A DNA stretch of 64,000 nucleotides from Gammaproteobacteria bacterium (GCA_022071965.1 JAJVIQ010000009.1:1-64000); one strand, 5' to 3'; shown: positions 17,193 to 27,032, counted from the stretch's first letter. Notes: generated by a model not told the origin, from the sequence alone. A program made the numbers and translations.

Positions 17193-17210
17193 ACCGCGCG
17201 AGGGCGCGGT
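17193..17210. terminator. Hairpin between convergent genes
   Basis: ACCGCGC (17193-17199) pairs with GCGCGGT (17204-17210) around GAGG in the 68-bp gap between DUF3999 (+) and the rRNA methyltransferase (-). No T-tract; assignment rests on position. Confidence 0.35.
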
Positions 17211-17228
17211 TACGCGCCGGACCCGGTT

Positions 17229-18527
17229 TCAGGAAGTGCCCGCGCGCTCGAGGACCGCGACGAAGAACCCGTCGGTGCCGTGGTCGGCCGGGCTCAGCAG
17301 CAGCGTCTCTTCACTGCCGTCGGCCGACGCGGGTGGATCCGTGCCGATGAGGCTCCGCCATTGCCGCCGCCATGGAACGACGGCGAATTCCGGATGTGCC
17401 GCGAGGAAGGCCCCTACCTGATCGCCGTTCTCCTCCGGCAGCAGTGAACAGGTGACGTACACCAGCCGTCCGCCGAGTCTGACGTGGGGCGCGCCGAGCT
17501 CCAGCACGGCCTGCTGGGCCCGCAACCGCTGCGCGAGCGCCTCCGGTCTCAGGCGCCATTTCGCATCGGGCCGCCGCCGCCAGGCGCCCGAGCCCGTGCA
17601 GGGCGCGTCGAGCAGCACGATGTCGAACCGGTCGCCGAGCGCCGCCAGCGCCGCGCGGTCGCCGCCGTCGAGCACTTGCACGTTGCGCACCCCCGCGCGC
17701 CGAAGCCGCTCGAAGATGGGCCGCAGCCGCGCCCGATCCTCGTCGTAGGCGTACAGTTGTCCGGTATTCCGCGCGGCCGCGGCCATGGCCAGCGTCTTGC
17801 CGCCGGCGCCGGCGCAGATGTCGAGGATCTGCATGCGCGGCCCGGCGCCCGTCAGCATGGAGGCGACCTGGGAGCCTTCGTCCTGCACCTCGTACCAGCC
17901 CTTGCCGTGCGCGGCCTCCGCCTCGACGTTGGGCTGGCGGCGGTCGCCCCCGGGCGCGGGCAATCGCACGCCCAGCGGCGACCAGCGCGTGGGCACCGCA
18001 CCGAGATGCGCGAGCGCCTTGAGCACGCGCGGCCGCTCGGCCTTGAGCGTGTTGGTGCGCAGGTCCACCGGCGCGCGCTCCGCGAGCGCGGCGCATTGCA
18101 CGGCCGCCTGATCGCCGAAGACCCGCGCGAGCGACGGTGTCATCCATTCCGGAAAGTCGCCGGTGACGTGCGGCGGTGCGCCGGCCATGCTGACATGCTG
18201 CAATCGCCCGAGCTCCTCCGCGCTCAACGGTTCCAGCTCGTGGTGCACGCCGGTGCACAGCCGTTGCAGATCGTCGATCGACACGCCGTGCCGGCGCACC
18301 GCGCACAGCACCAGCGCACGCACCGTCTCGCTGCCCATGACGTAGGCGGAGGATGCCTTGTGGCGGAGGGTGTCGAAGACGATATTGCCGATGGCCGCGC
18401 GGTCGCCGGAACCCGCGAAGCGATGGCTCCGGCCCCAGTCGGCCAACGCATTGCTCGCGGGGCGGTGGCGTAGGAGGATCTCCTCGAGGACTTCAACGGC
18501 TGCCTGGATGCGTGCGCCGGGGCGCAT
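17229..18527 (-). CDS. RsmB/NOP-family RNA (cytosine-C5) methyltransferase
   Basis: The 432-residue protein has an N-terminal helical RNA-binding region (about 1-130) and a SAM-dependent methyltransferase domain (about 210-430). The NOL1/NOP2/Sun signatures are present: SAM site LDICAGAGGKTLAMA, DAPCTGSGAWRRRPDAKWR with the release Cys, and VYVTCSLLPEEN with the catalytic TCS Cys. Such enzymes make 5-methylcytosine in rRNA or tRNA; RsmB acts on 16S C967, but the exact target here is not certain because the sequence also resembles uncharacterised alphaproteobacterial-type relatives. The start is chosen for AAGGG upstream. Confidence 0.9.
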   Translation of the reverse strand: MRPGARIQAAVEVLEEILLRHRPASNALADWGRSHRFAGSGDRAAIGNIVFDTLRHKASSAYVMGSETVRALVLCAVRRHGVSIDDLQRLCTGVHHELEPLSAEELGRLQHVSMAGAPPHVTGDFPEWMTPSLARVFGDQAAVQCAALAERAPVDLRTNTLKAERPRVLKALAHLGAVPTRWSPLGVRLPAPGGDRRQPNVEAEAAHGKGWYEVQDEGSQVASMLTGAGPRMQILDICAGAGGKTLAMAAAARNTGQLYAYDEDRARLRPIFERLRRAGVRNVQVLDGGDRAALAALGDRFDIVLLDAPCTGSGAWRRRPDAKWRLRPEALAQRLRAQQAVLELGAPHVRLGGRLVYVTCSLLPEENGDQVGAFLAAHPEFAVVPWRRQWRSLIGTDPPASADGSEETLLLSPADHGTDGFFVAVLERAGTS

Positions 18528-18670
18528 AGCGAAGCCCTTTTCGTCAGAGTGTCGATGCGATGCTGGCCCCCTGCATGAATGCACGACGGGGCCAAGTCAG
18601 CCGTCCTGGCGCCGCCGGCGCGCCGGTCATCCCGGCGATGAGCGTGGCGCGTGGATGCCGGCGGCCGCGC

Positions 18671-19282
18671 TCAGTCGAGGTCTACGGGGGCCACAAGGCC
18701 GCTGGCGAGATCATAGACGCCGGCGGCGACCACCAGCAGCCCGGCGCGCACGCGCTTGGCGAGCACTGGCGAAGTCTCGGCGAGAAGCTGCGCCTGGATG
18801 CGGGCGTTCTCGACGATGGATCGCTGCGGGTCCCCGCCTGCCGCGCGCACGGCGGGCTTGATGTGGTAGAAAAGCGAGCTGATGAGGCCGGGGACTTCCT
18901 CACCCTTGACGGTCGCGCTCACCGCGCCGCAGGCGGTGTGGCCGAGCACGTAGATGACCTTCACGTCGAGCACCTCGCTGGCGAACTCCAGCGACCCCAC
19001 CACCTCGGCGCTGGCGATGTTGCCGGCCACCCTCGCCACGAAGATGTCGCCGAATCCCTGGTCGAAGACGATCTCCACGGGCACGCGTGAATCCGCGCAG
19101 CCGAGGAAGGCGGCGAAAGGGCGCTGCCCGCTGGCGACCCGCTGGAGCTGCTCGATGTTGCGGCGTGGCGCGAGTATGTGGCCCGCGGCGAAGCGGCGGT
19201 TGCCGGCGTAGAGCCGGGCCAGGGCGCGCTCGGGTGTGTCGGCTTCTTCCCAGTAGGACTCGATGTCGCTGTCGGTAATCAT
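18671..19282 (-). CDS. Beta-class carbonic anhydrase
   Basis: This 203-residue protein has the complete beta-carbonic-anhydrase zinc site: Cys and Asp/Arg in LGCADSRVPVE and the His-x2-Cys pair in YVLGHTACGAV. It should interconvert CO2 and bicarbonate in the cytoplasm. The length fits the short bacterial class. It stands between the rRNA methyltransferase and the patatin gene on the same strand, with gaps of 140-220 bp, so it is probably transcribed on its own. Confidence 0.94.
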   Translation of the reverse strand: MITDSDIESYWEEADTPERALARLYAGNRRFAAGHILAPRRNIEQLQRVASGQRPFAAFLGCADSRVPVEIVFDQGFGDIFVARVAGNIASAEVVGSLEFASEVLDVKVIYVLGHTACGAVSATVKGEEVPGLISSLFYHIKPAVRAAGGDPQRSIVENARIQAQLLAETSPVLAKRVRAGLLVVAAGVYDLASGLVAPVDLD

Positions 19283-19502
19283 CGGATGGCTTCCGCTTTT
19301 TGGTCGGCGGCCAGGCGTGCGAGCATCCGCCGCCGGCCGTTCGCTGGATCAGACGGAAAAGTAGCAGCGGCGCAGGCCGTGGCGAATTCACTTTTTCCGA
19401 TGGATTGGCGGGGCCCGTCCGGAAAGAGGAGATACGGAGAACCGGGGGGACCGTGCCTGCGCTCCTCGCCGACCACGCCGCGGCGGGCTCCGTAGCCCTG
19501 GG

Positions 19503-20369
19503 TCAGCTCCGGGTCTGCGGGATCGCATCCAGGACGGCGGCGGCCCTGCGCGATCCCAGCTCGATCATCTCCCGGGCGCGATGGAATTCCAGCAAGCCGC
19601 AGGCATCGCGCGGGATTTCTATCAGCACGTCGGGCGCGTGGGCGGCGAGCTTCAGTCTCGCCACGGTGCCCTGCATGATGTCCAGCGATCGGGCGACCAC
19701 GTCGAGCAGACCCAGCGCCGGCGGCTCGCTCTCGCCGTCGCCGGGATGGATCTCGTTCAGGAATTTCGCCACGGCACGGCTGTACTGATCGAGCACGCCG
19801 CCGGGCGGCGGGTCGGGCTGGTCTGCGCGCGGCAGGTGCTCGGCCTTGCCGCCGAGGTTGACCGCGATGATCAGGTCGGTGAGATCCCGGAGCGTCGGCG
19901 CGATCGGCACCGGATTGGTGAGGCTGCCGTCGACGAGGACGCGGCCCTCGTACCCGTGGGGCGTGAACACCGTCGGTATCGCTATCGACGCGCGTATGGC
20001 GTCGAACAGTCGGCCGCGCGTGAACCAGACTTCCTTGCCGGTATCGAGATCGGTCGCCACGGCGGTGAAGGGGATCGGCAGATCCTCGATGTTGCAATCG
20101 CCGATGAGTTGCCGCAGCAGATCGATGATGCGTTCGCCTTTGAACAGCCCGCTCCAGACGAAGGCGAGGTCGAGCAGACGAAACACGTCGCGACGGGTCA
20201 GGGCGCAGACCCATTTTCGGTAGGCGTCCAGCTTGCCCGCCGCATAGATGCCGCCGATCAGCGCGCCCATCGAGGCTCCGGCGACCGAGCGGATCTCGTA
20301 GCTATGCTGGAGGACGCAGTCGATCACCCCGATATGCGCGAGGCCGCGCGCGCCGCCGCTGCCCAACAC
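19503..20369 (-). CDS. Patatin-like phospholipase (RssA type)
   Basis: The sequence starts at the oxyanion-hole motif LGSGGARGLAHIGVID, has the nucleophile serine in VAGASMGALIGG and the catalytic Asp in VLVDGSLTNPVP, so the Ser-Asp dyad is intact. Members hydrolyse acyl lipids. The annotated GTG at 20369 leaves no residues before the glycine motif; relatives usually have 6-10 more. In-frame upstream sequence reads LRHKTVSLVLGSGG from a CTG at 20393 that follows GGGAAGG, so a non-AUG start there is plausible. It lies 16-40 bp after the giant FecR/TPR/barrel gene, probably in one operon. Confidence 0.88.
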   Translation of the reverse strand: MLGSGGARGLAHIGVIDCVLQHSYEIRSVAGASMGALIGGIYAAGKLDAYRKWVCALTRRDVFRLLDLAFVWSGLFKGERIIDLLRQLIGDCNIEDLPIPFTAVATDLDTGKEVWFTRGRLFDAIRASIAIPTVFTPHGYEGRVLVDGSLTNPVPIAPTLRDLTDLIIAVNLGGKAEHLPRADQPDPPPGGVLDQYSRAVAKFLNEIHPGDGESEPPALGLLDVVARSLDIMQGTVARLKLAAHAPDVLIEIPRDACGLLEFHRAREMIELGSRRAAAVLDAIPQTRS

Positions 20370-20408
20370 CAGCGATACGGTTTTGTGTCTCAGGATGCCT
20401 TCCCGCGT

Positions 20409-23400
20409 TCAGAAACGCAAGCCGATGCCCAGCGTCGCCGACCAGCTGCTCCAGTTCGCCTCGTTCAGGCGGGTCGTCGCGTTCGTGCCGTCGGAGAAGT
20501 ACACGTCATCGGTCCCGGCGTCGGTGGACCAGTCCTGCCAGGTTCCACGCGCCTGCAGATACCAGCGTCCACCCTCGCGCGTCGTGCCGCGGCGGTTGAG
20601 CAGATCGGGAAACCAGTCGGCGCCGACGGAAACGACCCAGCCGTTGGCATCGGCGTCCTGCTCGAAGCTCCTGGGGTGTACGAACGCCTCGCGCAGATTC
20701 CAGTTTGCCTCCCCGTGGAAATCCGCCCAGTGGTATTCGCCGGTCGCGAAGAACTGCAGGTTGCTCGGGAGCTCGATGCTGGCGCGCATGCCGACCCACG
20801 GGCCGTTCCACTCCGCCTCATAGGTGCTGTCCACGCCCGGGATCGGCCCGCTGCCGCCAACGACCTGGACCGTGTCGGTGTCGCGCAGGCTCTGCACGTG
20901 ATGCGAGTAGCCGGCCAGCGGGATCAGGTAGCCGCGACCCGCCGCGGGCGTGTCGTAGACGCGCAGGCGCCAGCCGACGCCGCCGCTCGCGTCGCGCACC
21001 TCGTCGTCTTCGGTCTGCGACAGCGAACGGGAGAACTCCGCGGTGCGATTGTCGCCGGCGTAGTCCGAGTCGCGATTCTCGCCGTCGAAGATCCCGCCAT
21101 AGGCGAACATGCCGGTCAGGTAGAGCCCCGGGCGGAAGGCGGCGTAGGCATCGGCGCGGAACATCGCGATCTGCAGATCCTCCCAGGTCAGCTCGGAGAG
21201 GATGTTGGGCGTGGCGGTGCCGCTGGGATCGCTGGCGATGTTCCAGTCGAGGCTGTCCTCGCGGTAGCCGGCGGAGAGGCCGATCCCGAAATCCGTGCGC
21301 GCCGTGCGTCCGGACAGCGACCAGCGCCCGTCGTCGCGACTTGAACCGGTTCCGCCGCCTGCCGTCGCCGCGCCGTCGCCCGCGGGCGTGGTCAGTGTCG
21401 GCGTCTCCGTGAACGCCGGCGCGCCGGTGGTCTCGCGATCGACGGCATCCTTGCCGAATTGGTATTCGGCGGTGAGAAAGACACTGCGCCCGGGCGTCGG
21501 GAAGCCGCCGGTGAATTCCGGCTGCTCGTCGAGGAGATCGTTGACCGTGACATTGACGTACCAGTGCTTGCGCATCGGTTCCCAGGTCGCGCCGATGCCG
21601 GTGAGCCAGTATCCGTCCAGCCGCACGGTGTTGAGCGGGTCGTCCCAGCGCTCGCCGACGTATCGCGCGAACACGCTGGCACGCACGTGGCGCGGGTGCA
21701 CCCAGGTGAGGCTGAGATCGGCCTGACTCTCCTGGATGAGCGGCAGATCGAGTCCGTCGGCCGGGTCCTCGCTCCACAGGCGCAGATACTGGCCGCGCAA
21801 TCCCCAGCGCTCGCCCAGCCAGATGTTGGTGCCGACGCGCGCGATGTCGATGTGCCCCTCGTCATAGTCGAACCCGGAGCGGGAGAAGTCCTTCAGTTCA
21901 CTGTGTCCGTAGCCGGCGAAGGTGAAGAACCGCGACGTCCACTCCGCCTCCCAGCGGACCTGGTAGTCGTCCACGCTCGGTCCGCCCTCGAAGAAGGTGA
22001 AGAACTGATCCTCGACCACGAAGCCCGCGGTGTCCACGGGGGCGAGCGTCTCGGAGGCCCGCTGCGGGAAGAGCAGCTTGCGCTGGGCCGCGGCCCGCAG
22101 CCAGTGATTGTCCGTCATCCGCCACGCGAGCCCCAGGCGCGGGTCCACCTGCTCCCGACTGGTGGTGCCGGTGAAGCGGGTGCCGAAGATATCGGGGTTC
22201 ACGTCCTTGACCTCGAGACGTCGTCCGAACGCGCCCGCGTCCAGCCACAGGTCGGGATTGATCTTCCACCGTCCCCGCGCATAGAGCGTCTGGGCGCTCA
22301 CGTCGCGGCTCGACAGCTCGGTGAAGATCGCCGGAGAGAACCCGGTGAAGGCCGCGGTGTCGATGTTCGTCTTGCCGTTGGCGTCGTACCACTCCGCGCC
22401 CCAGGTGAACTCCACCGGGCCGATGTCGAGCAGGTGGCGCAGCTGGAACTGGAAGTAGGTGTTGCTCGTGTCGATCTCCGAGTTGCACGGCAGGGTGCAG
22501 ACGAAATTCGGATCGATGGGGAAGTCGAGATCGTTGTAGGTCCGCCCCTCGTTGTGCTCGGTGCCGCCGAACACGCGCACCATCAGCCGGTTGTTGAAGC
22601 TGAAGCGATGCTGGTAGCCGAGCGAGGCGAAGATGAACTCGTCGAGCGCGCGATCGTCGCGATCGTTGTCGGTGTCGCGCGTGCCGTTGTCGAACCGGTG
22701 CGCATCGAGGATGAACAGCAGGTTGTGCTTGCGCTCGTCCAGCGTCGAGCCCAGGCCGATGAACACGGACTCGTTGGTGAAATCGGCATTGTCGCGGTAG
22801 CCGTCGTCGTCGGTGTGCGCGCCGCTGACGTAGTAGGCGAGCGGATTCGGCGTGCGCAGGTAGCCCTGCGAGGTGGCGTAGGCGGTGTAGTTGGCCGCCC
22901 CGCCGTTTGAGCCGATCGTCGCGCCGGCGCTCAGATCGTTGCGCGGCTGGCGGAACGGCTCGTAGTAGCGCGTCGGGAAGGAGATCGCCGTGGGGTCCAG
23001 CAGCAGGCCCTGGCGGTTGGATCCGAGGCGCGCATCCTCCGAGGCGAACTGGTTGTCCTGCGAGAGATAGAAGTAGCCGTTGGCCAGGTAGGGGTCGAAG
23101 GCGAGCAGGGTGTAGTAGCCGCCCCATTCGTAGAGGCCGAGGTTGGTGTAGGCATTGCCGAGCGTGGCGCTGCCGCTGCGCGCGTTGGCCAGCGTCTCCA
23201 CCGCGAACGATTCGCTGCGCAGCGTCTTCTGGAAGCCTTCGCGGGCATAGCGTATGGCCTCGCCCGCCTCGTACTGGTCGACCGCCATGATCGATCCCAT
23301 CACGTCGGGGATGGGATCGTCGGGATCGAACTGGCGGGCGGTGTCGAGCTCCTTCTTGGCATCCTCGAAGCGCCCCGTCTGGTAGTAAGCGGCGGCGAGA

Positions 23401-25097
23401 TTGCGGTTGACACCCGGCAGCTCCGGATCGATGGCGCCGGCGGCGAGAAACGCCCCGGCCGCGGAGTCCGGATCGCCCCGGAACAGATCGAGGAACCCCA
23501 GGCCCACCTGGCTGTAGGGCTGCGACGGGTCCAGGCGCGATGCCTCGCGGAACTGGGCCTCGGCATCGTCGAGGCGGTCGAGGAAGGCGAGGATGAAGCC
23601 GTAGTTGGACTTCGTTATCGGGCTGCGCGGGTCCGAGCGCAGGGCCTCCTGCATCGCGCGCTGCGTGGCCTTGTAGTCGCCGCGGTCGAGCTCGACCAGC
23701 GCGAGATTGTTCCAGCTCGCCGTTTGGTTTGGATTCACGCGCACCGCGTGCGCGTAGGCCTCGCGCGCGGCGTTCGCGTCGGGCTCGGCGTAATGGTGAT
23801 ACAGCCCCTTCACATACCACGCGAACGGCATCTCGGGATCGATGGCCAGGGCGCGATCGATGCCTGCCTTCATCTCGTCGGGCTGCCCGAGGAGAAAGGC
23901 GACATAGGCGTAAAGCGCGGGGAAGCGCGGGTCGTGGGTGTAGACCGCCTCGCCGTCGCGGGCGATCCTCATCGCCTCTTCATGCCGGCCAGCGAACGAC
24001 GCCAGCCACGACTGGAAAAGCATCACCTCGGGGTAGCGCGCCGACTCGCCGGCGTGCCTCCGGACCTTCGCCTCCGCATCCGCGTATCGTCGCTGCTCGA
24101 CATCCACGCCGGCGCTGCCCAGTTCCGCGATGACCCTGGCGCGACCGGTGAGACTTGCCGCAGCCCCGTCGAGATCGCTGCGGGCGACGTCGAGGTCGCG
24201 GCGGCGAACATCGAGCAGGCCTGTTACGAGCTGGGCGCGCGCCTGATCGGCCGTGCCTGGATTGGCGGCCGCCGCGCGCTGCAGCGCTGTGGCCGCCGCC
24301 GAATAGTCGCCCTGATCGTAGGCGACCGCCGCGAGGTCCACGAGCGATGTGGCCGTCGCCCCGGCCACGGCGCTCTGCTCCAGCTGCTCGCGGGCCCACT
24401 CGAGTTCGACGGTGCGCTGGCCGCCGACGGTCAGCATGTCGAACCATTCCAGTTCCGTCTCCATGACGATGAGCGGGCGGTTGCGCAGATCGACCACGGT
24501 GCGCTTGGTCGGCGGCTTGCCGCGTACCACCGTGCCCTGCTCGCCGCTCCCGACCTGGATGGCGCCGAGCTCGTTGGCGAGATCGACCTCGCCGGCGAGC
24601 ACGATGACGTCAGTGCGGCCGTCCTCGCCCACGCTCACGTACCAGTCCGTGCCGCGGATGCCGATGGTGGCGGTGGGCGTGGACATCTCCACGGCCTGGC
24701 GGCCGATGCCCATCTCGCCGGTGACGGCGCGCAGCAGCGCCTTGGCGCGCGACCATGCCGAGCCGGTAAGCAGCCGGAACTTGCTGAGCTCGCCGCCGGC
24801 GCCACGGACCTGCCCGATCTCGAAGGTGCTCTGGCGATGGATGCGGATCTGCGTGTCGTCCCGCAGCAGGATGGCGGCCGAACCGTAGGGTCCGGTCTTT
24901 AGGACGTCGCCGGCCGCGACGCTCTGCCCGACCTGCAGCGGCCGCGCACCGGGCGCGCCGGCAGGTTGCAGCGTCTCGTCGCCCCTGGCGGCGACCACGC
25001 GCCCGACGGCCGTGCCCGGCCCTTCGGCGCCAATGGCGATAGCGGATGTAAGGCCGAGCACCGCAGCCAGCACAGCCGCCCAAGTCGTGTGCCGCAT
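20409..25097 (-). CDS. Giant exported FecR-TPR protein with two outer-membrane barrel domains
   Basis: The 1562-residue protein has a signal peptide (about 1-24) and a FecR-like domain (about 37-180: GPYGSAAILLRDDTQIRIH, STPTATIGIRGTDWYV). About ten TPR-type repeats follow (about 245-600; e.g. NPNQTASWNNLALVELDRGDY). A long region of alternating beta strands (about 730-1210) resembles a TonB-dependent-receptor barrel and ends in FLTAEYQFG; no plug domain or TonB box was seen. After a Thr/Ala/Gly linker, a second beta domain (about 1255-1562) looks like an omptin barrel (ILSELTWEDLQIAMFRADAY) and ends with the terminal Phe typical of outer-membrane proteins (LGIGLRF). The omptin Asp-His pair is not evident. 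Probably an outer-membrane assembly or export protein; function unknown. Confidence 0.82.
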   Translation of the reverse strand: MRHTTWAAVLAAVLGLTSAIAIGAEGPGTAVGRVVAARGDETLQPAGAPGARPLQVGQSVAAGDVLKTGPYGSAAILLRDDTQIRIHRQSTFEIGQVRGAGGELSKFRLLTGSAWSRAKALLRAVTGEMGIGRQAVEMSTPTATIGIRGTDWYVSVGEDGRTDVIVLAGEVDLANELGAIQVGSGEQGTVVRGKPPTKRTVVDLRNRPLIVMETELEWFDMLTVGGQRTVELEWAREQLEQSAVAGATATSLVDLAAVAYDQGDYSAAATALQRAAAANPGTADQARAQLVTGLLDVRRRDLDVARSDLDGAAASLTGRARVIAELGSAGVDVEQRRYADAEAKVRRHAGESARYPEVMLFQSWLASFAGRHEEAMRIARDGEAVYTHDPRFPALYAYVAFLLGQPDEMKAGIDRALAIDPEMPFAWYVKGLYHHYAEPDANAAREAYAHAVRVNPNQTASWNNLALVELDRGDYKATQRAMQEALRSDPRSPITKSNYGFILAFLDRLDDAEAQFREASRLDPSQPYSQVGLGFLDLFRGDPDSAAGAFLAAGAIDPELPGVNRNLAAAYYQTGRFEDAKKELDTARQFDPDDPIPDVMGSIMAVDQYEAGEAIRYAREGFQKTLRSESFAVETLANARSGSATLGNAYTNLGLYEWGGYYTLLAFDPYLANGYFYLSQDNQFASEDARLGSNRQGLLLDPTAISFPTRYYEPFRQPRNDLSAGATIGSNGGAANYTAYATSQGYLRTPNPLAYYVSGAHTDDDGYRDNADFTNESVFIGLGSTLDERKHNLLFILDAHRFDNGTRDTDNDRDDRALDEFIFASLGYQHRFSFNNRLMVRVFGGTEHNEGRTYNDLDFPIDPNFVCTLPCNSEIDTSNTYFQFQLRHLLDIGPVEFTWGAEWYDANGKTNIDTAAFTGFSPAIFTELSSRDVSAQTLYARGRWKINPDLWLDAGAFGRRLEVKDVNPDIFGTRFTGTTSREQVDPRLGLAWRMTDNHWLRAAAQRKLLFPQRASETLAPVDTAGFVVEDQFFTFFEGGPSVDDYQVRWEAEWTSRFFTFAGYGHSELKDFSRSGFDYDEGHIDIARVGTNIWLGERWGLRGQYLRLWSEDPADGLDLPLIQESQADLSLTWVHPRHVRASVFARYVGERWDDPLNTVRLDGYWLTGIGATWEPMRKHWYVNVTVNDLLDEQPEFTGGFPTPGRSVFLTAEYQFGKDAVDRETTGAPAFTETPTLTTPAGDGAATAGGGTGSSRDDGRWSLSGRTARTDFGIGLSAGYREDSLDWNIASDPSGTATPNILSELTWEDLQIAMFRADAYAAFRPGLYLTGMFAYGGIFDGENRDSDYAGDNRTAEFSRSLSQTEDDEVRDASGGVGWRLRVYDTPAAGRGYLIPLAGYSHHVQSLRDTDTVQVVGGSGPIPGVDSTYEAEWNGPWVGMRASIELPSNLQFFATGEYHWADFHGEANWNLREAFVHPRSFEQDADANGWVVSVGADWFPDLLNRRGTTREGGRWYLQARGTWQDWSTDAGTDDVYFSDGTNATTRLNEANWSSWSATLGIGLRF

Positions 25098-25410
25098 AGG
25101 ATTTCCCCCCGGAAACCGTTCCCCCATCAGGGCCGATTATAGGGATTGCGACGACGGAAACAATTGACCGCCGGCGATGACCTGCGGAGGTGGCGCGCAG
25201 CCGGCGTCGACGGCCGGGACGGCCTCGGGCAGAGGCTGTCCATGCGGCGGCTGCGGGCGAATTCACCCTCGCTTCCGATGCGCGCCGCCTCCGGTTTGCG
25301 CAGGCGCTCTCCGCCCGCATGGACACGCCCGTGGCTTGTTCCCGATCAACACGGGGTTCCCCCGATCGCCCCAGCCTTGCCCCTGGGCGGCACGTGCAGG
25401 AGTGAGGTGC

Positions 25411-26829
25411 TTGGGCCAGGAGATCAATCGCATCGTGTTCTCGGAGGCGCACTTTCGCGATTACGAGTCGCGCCTGCGTCGCGAGACCGAGCAACTCGAC
25501 GAGTGGCTGGCGTCGGATCGCATCGAACATGGTGGTCACGTGTTCGGATTCGAGGCCGAGGCCTGGCTCATCGATCACAATCACTTCCCTGCTGCGCACA
25601 ACGAGGCGTTACTCGATCGCCTCGCCAATCCGCTCGTGAGGGCCGAGCTGTCGAGGTTCAACGTGGAGTTGAACGGCACGCCGCGCACGCTCGGCGGCGG
25701 GGCCTTGCGCGGCTCGGAGGATGAGCTGCAGGCGACCTGGCGTGAATGCCAGCGCGTGGCCCACGCGATGGGCGATGCCCTGATCCTGATCGGCATACTG
25801 CCCACCATACGCAACGCCGATCTGAGCCTGGCGAACATGTCGCCGCTGAATCGCTACCGCGCCCTCAATGACCAGGTGCTGCGCCGCCGCCACGGCAGAT
25901 CGGTGAAGGTGGACATCGCCGGCCGGGAGAGGCTCACGGTCACCCACACCGACGTGATGCTGGAGGCCGCGACCACGTCGTTCCAGGCGCACCTGAAGGT
26001 GCCCGTGGAGGATGCCGTCCGCCACTACAATGCCGCGCTGATCGGTTCCGGACCGATACTCGCCGCCTGCGCGAATTCGCCGTTCCTGTTCGGGCGGTCG
26101 CTGTGGGAGGAGACCCGCGTGCCGCTGTTCGAGCAGTCCGTGGGGGTGGGCGGCGAGGGCGCCGGGTGTGCCCGTGTGACCTTCGGATCCGGCTACCTGA
26201 GGAACTCCGTCGGCGAGTATTTCCACGAGAACCTGGAGCGCTTTCCAATCCTCCTGCCGGTGCTCTTCGAGAGCACCGGTCGGCTCGATCACCTGCGTCT
26301 GCACAACGGCACGATCTGGCGCTGGAACCGTCTGTTGCCCGGTTTCGACGATGCCGGGCATGCGCACGTGCGCATCGAGCATCGTCCGCTGCCGGCGGGT
26401 CCGAGCATCGTCGACATGATTGCCAATGCCGCGCTCTATGTCGGGCTCACCCACTTCCTGGCGATGCTTGGCGAGCCGCCGGAGTCGGAGCTGCCCTTCG
26501 AGGACGCGCGCTCGAATTTTTACGCCGCCGCGCGACTGGGCGCCGACGCGCGGCTGCGTTGGCTGGGCGGCACCGTGACCGACGCGCGCAGCCTGCTGCT
26601 CGGCGAGATGCTGCCCATGGCTCGCCATGGGCTGAAGGCCCTGGATGTCGATGCCGCCGAGGTCGCACACTACCTGGAGGTTGTGCGCATGCGGGTGCAG
26701 ACCGGCCAGACCGGCGCCGCCTGGCAGCGCGGCTTCGTTGATCGTCACGGCCGCGACCCCCTGCGCCTCACGGCCGCTTACCTGGAGAACCAGCGCAGTG
26801 GCGCGCCGGTGCACGAATGGGAGTTCTAG
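25411..26829 (+). CDS. GCS2-type carboxylate-amine ligase, probable glutamate-cysteine ligase
   Basis: The 472-residue protein reads through with the GCS2-like pattern: an ATP/substrate-binding start (VFGFEAEAWLIDHN), NVELNGTPRTLGGG, SRFN, and a metal/ATP region with RIEHRPLPAGPSIVDMIANAA. Members couple ATP hydrolysis to joining an amine to the gamma-carboxyl of glutamate; several are annotated as glutamate-cysteine ligases but substrate is not proven. The start is taken as TTG at 25411 (MGQEINR) because homologues start MGQEI and AGGAG is 8 nt upstream; GTG at 25402 is an alternative. It is divergent from the giant FecR/TPR gene. Confidence 0.85.
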   Translation: MGQEINRIVFSEAHFRDYESRLRRETEQLDEWLASDRIEHGGHVFGFEAEAWLIDHNHFPAAHNEALLDRLANPLVRAELSRFNVELNGTPRTLGGGALRGSEDELQATWRECQRVAHAMGDALILIGILPTIRNADLSLANMSPLNRYRALNDQVLRRRHGRSVKVDIAGRERLTVTHTDVMLEAATTSFQAHLKVPVEDAVRHYNAALIGSGPILAACANSPFLFGRSLWEETRVPLFEQSVGVGGEGAGCARVTFGSGYLRNSVGEYFHENLERFPILLPVLFESTGRLDHLRLHNGTIWRWNRLLPGFDDAGHAHVRIEHRPLPAGPSIVDMIANAALYVGLTHFLAMLGEPPESELPFEDARSNFYAAARLGADARLRWLGGTVTDARSLLLGEMLPMARHGLKALDVDAAEVAHYLEVVRMRVQTGQTGAAWQRGFVDRHGRDPLRLTAAYLENQRSGAPVHEWEF

Positions 26830-27032
26830 ATATCGTGGCCGCGATGCGCGCGCGGCGTTCACCGCGGCGCCGGGCCTGCGCCGGACGCACCTCCGGGTGC
26901 CGGTGATCGCGCGTGTGCGCCAGCACCGTATCGCAGACCTCCGCGCCGGGGCCGGCGGGGCGGGGATCCGCGTCTTTCGCAGGGTGCGCGGTTCGCCCAT
27001 AATCGGCCGAGGCGTGACCCTCGGGGCGGCAA

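Noticed and set aside
21459-22910. 483-codon frame antisense to the giant barrel gene
   Set aside because: Overlaps a gene with clear TPR and barrel patterns; composition is typical of a GC-rich antisense frame.
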